A stretch of 64,000 nt of DNA from Astrothelium macrocarpum (taxonomy: Eukaryota; Ascomycota; Dothideomycetes; Trypetheliales; Trypetheliaceae), in contig JAGEMR010000032.1 in the NCBI GenBank assembly GCA_021030915.1, positions 124,001-188,000 on the forward strand, in the 5' to 3' direction. The stretch's first letter is position 1, and every line of letters begins with the position of its first letter. A model generated the notes under the pieces. It was not told the DNA's origin and did no database searches. It saw nothing but the letters and a program-made list of their open reading frames with translations. Below are positions 58,795 through 64,000 of this stretch, piece after piece. Made by a program: the position numbers and the translations under genes.

Positions 58795-60055
58795 CTATTG
58801 CAGTACAGGAACTTGCCAGGGTGTCCATGACGCATTGAAACTCCAGTTTCCGACTGTTCTGAAGACTGTCGTATTGGCCTGCTCGCCCAGTAGGAATCGA
58901 TCGAAGAAGGAATTAATTTCGGAGACCTGGTCATCTGGGAAGGAACAATGGTCGTGCGGACCATCTTGAGAAAAGCCTTGATGGTCTGCGACTCCAAGAG
59001 CTTGGTAAATTTTGTTGGCGGCCGTCATACATTCGTAATTGCTCCAGTCTCCCAACCATAGAAAGCCGACATTCGACGTTGAATAAAGTCCTCTTGGAGC
59101 CACAAGACCAGCCAACTCGTGATGGTCCACAGGAAGCAAGCCCACCGTGTAATTTGTGGCTGCAAACGGGTCGAATTCTGTGGAGAACCAGACGTTTTCC
59201 TGCACTATCTCATTCGCCGTCTGTGTGTACAAGTTGCGATTGACCAACATGGCCCGGCTAGTCCGCCAGCACGCATCACCTCCCGAACCACTCTCCTGCG
59301 GGATGGTTAGAGTAATCCGCTCATCAAAGGCTCCAGCCACCAATGCCCCTTTTCCATCTCGTGAGCAGCCCGTGACAGCAAGCTTGCTCGTATCAATATT
59401 GGCAGCGGGGAGCATCTCCAATCCATCGATAATCCGACTCACTGCCCAAGCCCATGCCATCAGTGCGCCTGCCGTGGCATTAGCTCCATAGAGATCGTAA
59501 AACAAGCCAATGCCGCGACTGGTAGCATCATTCTGTTGGGCGATGTTATCAACATCAAGAGTAAGAACTGCTACATTAGATGGGACTGGGATGCTCAGGC
59601 CATCGTAGACGATTACAGCAGGGTATGGTGCGGTGCCACTAGTGGGGTACGTAATTGGGATGGAGAAATTAATCGAGCCTTGATCGTTGCCTGCAGTGAT
59701 TGAGAGGGAGTTGTTGGTGAATACCACCGAAAAATTCGAAGGTTGTGGAGGCTTTTCGCCTAACTCGTAGGTCTGAAACAAAGAGCGGATCTGTGCCGAT
59801 CGACATTCCCAGTCTGCCTGGGTCGTCACTTCACTCCCATTGAGGAATTGGAATGGATTTGGTAGAATGTAAGTCTGATTGACGAATGTGATATTGGAAG
59901 GCAGCTCAGAGCACTGTGCTGGGACATCGTATCCGACTGATACGTGTTAGCAAATGTTATCCATTCTTGTATCATTATTACTGACACTCGCGTCCATGTG
60001 ACTGAGCTGCAACGGCCGCCGTAAGGATGAAGGTAAATAGAAGAAAGTAAAGCAT
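58795..60055 (-). CDS. glucuronoyl methylesterase (CE15)
   Basis: Two exons, 60055-59986 and 59936-58795, across a 49-bp intron give 403 residues. The signal peptide is MLYFLLFTFILTAAVAAQ. The serine-esterase motif GCSRDGKG (Ser about 215) is diagnostic for CE15, PQESGSGG gives the family's Glu (about 238), and GPHDHCSFP supplies the His (about 351-353). Several N-glycosylation sequons are present. CE15 enzymes cleave esters between lignin alcohols and 4-O-methyl-glucuronic acid of xylan, so it is an extracellular plant-cell-wall enzyme. No carbohydrate-binding module is attached. The donor of the first intron could also lie a few bases away; the chosen one gives HGRE-FGYDVPAQC. Confidence 0.93.
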
Positions 60056-60730
60056 CGTGAATTATTTGAAATCACGATTCAGTTTTGGAGTCGACTTAGA
60101 CAAGAGTAGAGGAAGCTCTTGATGAATTCGAAGAGGTCAATTGCTCTGGGGTTGAATCTCATGCTTTCTTATAAAGTATCGCAGACTAGCTCATGTATTT
60201 ATCCGATGTGAATATCTCGTCTCTATTCACTTGTATTGTTTGCTAATTTGTGAACTCACGGGATGCACAAGGTCAATTTAGCCGATAGAGGGGTGGACAT
60301 CCGTGCCGTTCAGCCGGTTCGGGCCGGAGGATCAAACTCAAACGATTTGTTGAGTGGAAGGTTTGATTGCATGCAAGTGCTGTGACACTTTAGTAAGCTG
60401 TATATTGGTACCGATCGGGATTGCAACAAGAAGTGGCGTGTATTGTGGGAGACATGATTCGTTGTACGCATGTTACGGAGACCCTCGGCGAAATTGAGGG
60501 GCACAACACTTGGAACTGTTTTGATATTAAATGGTTAAATGGTCTGCGCAGCTTGAAAGTGCTGAGGAAAAGTACTTAGATATGGATACGATAATTGATA
60601 TCTTTTACAATCCACAGCATTTTCGTGGCAACCCCTGCCACAGTGCTCATCTTGTAGCATCAAGTCAGACAGAAGACAATTCCAGTTTTCGTCTACCAGA
60701 GAATGTCAAAATCAGCGGTGATAAGTGGGA
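60056..60730. other. intergenic
   Basis: Between the esterase start and the 3' end of the photolyase gene. No gene was seen. Confidence 0.45.
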
Positions 60731-62705
60731 TCATGCCGTGTCTCGTTGTAATCCGATCTTGTACCTTGACAACGCACGATCTCGACAGGTTTTATGGTCC
60801 ACAATGGGTCTTGGATATGCTTTCTCCTTTGCAATTTTCTCTGCACCCCTTTCGTATGGAGCATGGATGGCATTGCCTTTAACATTCTCCAACTCCTTTA
60901 CCCATTTTCGAATATAGTCCCCTTGGGGATCAAACTTCTCACTCTGGAGCAGCGGATTAAATATCCGGAAATATGGTTGAGGATCAACGCCTGTCGATGC
61001 GCTAAAACCCCAACCGCCATTATTCGAGGCAAAATCACCATCGACCAGGTGTTCCATGAAGTACTTCTCACCCATCCGCCAATCGATGAGCAAATCTTTA
61101 GAGAGAAAAGAGGCTACAATCATGCGGCACCGATTGTGCATATATCCCATGTGATTTAGTTGACGCATTGCTGCATCCACAATAGGAAACCCAGTGCGAC
61201 CTTCACACCAAGCGGCAAAATGCTCATCGTTATATTCCCATTCGATGTTGGTATATTCGAACTTGAATGGCTTGTTCATACTTGCACAATTCGTCAGCAA
61301 AAACATTCACTTGCCAGCTGATGCAACGGACTTACCAGACATATGGCCAGTGAGCCATAACGTGCTTGTAGAAGTCTCTCCACGCTATTTCACTGATCCA
61401 TCCAGAAACGCCAGCGTTACCTCCATCAAGTTTTTGTGAAGTATTCGTTTCCCGAGCCCTCCTCACAGCTGTTCTTGCGGCTAAGGTTCCTGCGCTGAGA
61501 TGAACGCTTACCATTGCTGTGCTATTAGCGGCAGGCAAGTTCCTCGTATCCTTGTACTTTTCAATTTTCTTTTCGAGGAATTTCTCCAATCGTTCTTGAC
61601 CTTCATGTTCACCTGCTGGCCACAAACTCTCGAAGCGGGTTTTCTCCTCAGCCGACAATGTCTTGCAATCTGGAGCAGGTGGAATTTCCGCGTTGAACAA
61701 TCCCTTGAACTTGGTACGCGCCGATTTAGGATTTTTCCCTGGTCGCGAGTAGGCATTTAGGAGCTCCGGATTTCGATGGATGTGCGCAACCCATGCCCGA
61801 AACCAAGGACTGTATACACTGAATTGTCTTCCAGCACCTGTCTTCAGTTGTCCAGGAACGACAACGACGTCATCGTGAACAGCAGTGAAATCAATGCCTT
61901 GTTTCAGACATTTCCTCGTCATTAAAGACTCCCGCCTCAATTCATCAACTTCGTACTCGATGTTGCAAAACACATGATTCGCTTTCCATTCTTTACATTT
62001 CTCGATTATTTTGTCTGGTACTGTGCGGCGTTCGGGAATGGTCATGACATGTAACGGTATGTCTAATTCTGCTAGGTCCGATTTGATTATTTCCAGAGAT
62101 CTGAGCTCAAAATCAACACGCACTGCTGCTGTACAGTGTGCTTGATAATCTTGCGGGCTGATTACGAATACGCAAATGAGTGGGAGGGATTTACTCTTGG
62201 CCCTTTCAGACGCAAGATGCAAAGCACGATTATCGAAAAGTCGCAGATCCCGCTTGAACCAATGCACTACAGCTTCACCATTTTGTATCTTCGCCCTGGA
62301 ATCTGCAGTGTCGTTGATCGTTTTTGCCAAGGTCTCAATTGGTCTAGGGATCTCATCATCATTATATTGTTGGCATCGCTCATTGGACATTTCCTGAGGA
62401 TAGAATTCTCGCTGCACAATACCATAACGCTCTTCAACGCGAGAATGGTCGAAATGCGGTTCGGACGAAGCAACGTCATTATTGGTGTGATGTTTTTTCG
62501 GAGCTGGAGGCGAGGTGGAGGATGATGAGGGTGACTTTCGCTTTGCCGGGTTCCTTCGAGCCATGCCAGAGCTCATGCAAGCGACCTGCTTGGAGCTCTG
62601 TGTCTGAGTCAACGATAGCAACGGAGTATGAGAAATGAGTGTTGATGTATGGAATTGGCGTAGAGGATAGCAACGGATGCGAGTAAAGCAGAAGCAAGCT
62701 TTCAT
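60731..62705 (-). CDS. phr1: class I CPD photolyase
   Basis: Two exons, 62705-61336 and 61280-60731, across a 55-bp intron give 639 residues (WPYV-CMNKPFKFEY). The antenna domain begins VVHWFKRDLRLFDNRAL (about 145); the FAD domain has ISEIAWRDFYKHVM, EGRTGFPIVDAAMRQL, MHNRCRMIVASFLSKDLLID and WGFSASTGVDPQPYFRIFNP, typical of class I CPD photolyases. It splits cyclobutane pyrimidine dimers using blue light. The N-terminus MKACFCFTRIRCYPLRQFHT lacks acidic residues and looks like a mitochondrial presequence; internal Mets at 44 and 48 precede a basic RRNPAKRKS ... APKKHH stretch that could be a nuclear signal, so two start sites may serve two compartments (inference). Confidence 0.94.
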
Positions 62706-63557
62706 GGAATATGAAAATCGTAAAATAGGAGCTTATCCCGCAGTAGAAGCATGAAGCGGTGCTCCATACATCGCATCGCTAGTGAACTTGTCATGATGGG
62801 CGTCCAGAATTCCATTCCTCCAGATCGAACGAATGACATCAGAGCGGCATGTCAGAGGAAATTTGATCTGGCATTGAGGCTGGATTCCCGCGCTAATTGT
62901 GATCGGGCCGGGACTGCCGAATTGCACTAACATGGCACGGGCTTAAGCCCGCGACTGACCGGTTTAACCAACTCTCTCCATTTCTCAATGAACAAAATCA
63001 CCTAGATATAATTTGAGGATCGAAAAATCGTTCTTTCCATTTCAAGGTTTCGAAACTCAGCTCGTGAAATATGCTGCATCGAAGTTCCAGCAGCATCTCC
63101 CTCTCTTCTCAGTGGCACCGTCATTCATCATCTAGCACTTTTGATGGTCTACAAAATCTTGGACTTAGTACTTCGTCCCTTTCCTGCCTACGGCTAAGGA
63201 ATATAATATGTTGGTTTGGCAGTATCTCTGTTCATACTGGCGAAGAAACATCTTGCAGGGGCCATAGGACAGGAACGACCTCACAGGCTTTGAGGAAACC
63301 CCAACAAAAGTCAACAGCGCGGATGGTACTATCAATGTGCTTCACAAGCAATTCGGTGATTTATCACGCCCAAGTCGCATCGGAGGAGACACCTGAATCA
63401 AATCGTAGCGAGGAGTAGCAACGCAATACCCATCAATAGGACCCTCATCAGGGTTTGAGACCCAAAATACCACGTGAGGTCCTTCAGTTTGTTGAACGAC
63501 TCACAATAATTTTTGATGCATTGAAGCAATCCATCAAGTAGTTGGAAGATATGTCAC
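62706..63557. other. intergenic
   Basis: About 850 bp between the photolyase start and the P450 stop. No gene or repeat was seen; a GGGCTTAAGCCC palindrome lies near 62939. Confidence 0.4.
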
Positions 63558-63970
63558 TCACGAGGTTTTCCTCCGAATCACTCTGCATCTAAAATTCGTC
63601 TGCTTCACAAACCAACGATTTATACTCGGAAGACGATGCGATGAAGTCTCAGGTTGAAAATTGAAGTTTCGAAAGAGTAGTGGGATTACTTTGGAGATTT
63701 CCAAGAGCGAGATATTTTTCCCGAGACAGTTTCGAGACCCCAGGCCGAACTATATGACCAGAAATAAGCACATGTCAAATCACCACTCAAATGGAAAAAA
63801 AATCATACGATACAAGAAGAGGAGAGACTGACTGGGAAGTTGTAGCTATCCATGGAACGGAGCTTCTCGGGATTGGATTCAAGCCAACGCTCAGGCCGGA
63901 AAACTGCGGCGTCGGGACCGAAGATTGTTTCATTGTAGTGTGCTACCCAAGAATTGATGCCAACAGTAGC
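63558..63970 (-). CDS. cytochrome P450, C-terminal part (runs off window)
   Basis: The last two exons, 63970-63834 (up to 63833) and 63749-63558, around an 83-bp intron (63750-63832). Exon text ATVGINSWVAH ... FGPDAAVFRPERWLESNPEKL joins at YNFP-FGLGSRNCLGKN, the haem-binding loop FxxGxRxCxG with its Cys ligand intact, then ends in WFVKQTNFRCRVIRRKTS. The pattern suits the pisatin-demethylase-like group of fungal P450s. The CAG acceptor at 63971-63973 shows another intron starts there, so the 5' part lies beyond the right edge. It appears functional, unlike the relic at 44523-45280, and belongs to a different P450 group. Confidence 0.88.
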
Positions 63971-64000
63971 CTGACATGATTTCATTAGCGCACGTAGAAA

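Noticed and set aside
1..64000. CRISPR arrays, bacterial operons, rRNA genes
   Set aside because: None seen; the genome is eukaryotic and the repeats found do not have regular spacers.

Overview
The window is nuclear DNA of a filamentous ascomycete (Pezizomycotina). The genes carry short introns (about 47-185 bp) with GT..AG borders. There is a Zn(II)2Cys6 regulator, a PKS-NRPS, a DCL2-type Dicer, a HET-domain relic and a CE15 glucuronoyl esterase. Two roughly 2.15-kb blocks are almost pure A+T, as left by repeat-induced point mutation (RIP). The species cannot be named from the sequence alone.

Region 1 (about 0.7-1.8 kb) holds a DUF2293 gene. Region 2 (2.4-25.7 kb) is a secondary-metabolite cluster. 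It contains a 3,960-residue highly reducing PKS-NRPS (KS-AT-DH-MT-KR-ACP-C-A-T-R), a Zn2Cys6 regulator, an NmrA-like protein, a 14-TM-type MFS exporter and a stand-alone trans-enoyl reductase. The PKS has no working ER domain, so the trans-ER very likely serves it. The exporter and the ER are divergent and share a 537-bp promoter with three exact copies of an 11-bp CGG-containing motif, a good candidate operator. The releasing domain has a disturbed NADPH loop and Arg where the catalytic Lys is expected, which favours non-reductive (Dieckmann, tetramate-type) release. A RIP-mutated Fot1/pogo-like transposon with clear inverted repeats and a TA duplication sits inside the cluster.

Region 3 (26-37 kb) is mostly housekeeping: an acidic 2EXR-type protein, a RING-CH membrane E3 ligase, proteasome subunit alpha-2 (with a GC-AG intron) and Dicer-like 2. 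Region 4 (39-45 kb) has a metzincin protease fused to three H-type lectin repeats and a multi-pass membrane protein. Region 5 (44.5-54 kb) is degraded accessory DNA: a cytochrome P450 fragment ending at a small inverted-repeat element, an interstitial telomere-type repeat, a small lectin gene, a HET-domain pseudogene with at least five in-frame stops, a (GA)n inverted repeat and a second RIP-mutated pogo-like element. Region 6 (54-64 kb) returns to intact genes: an O-methyltransferase, a Cys-rich single-pass surface protein, a glucuronoyl esterase, a class I CPD photolyase and the 3' end of another P450 cut by the window edge.

Gene models were spliced by eye from reading frame, splice borders and family similarity. 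Exon borders are given where they could be placed.
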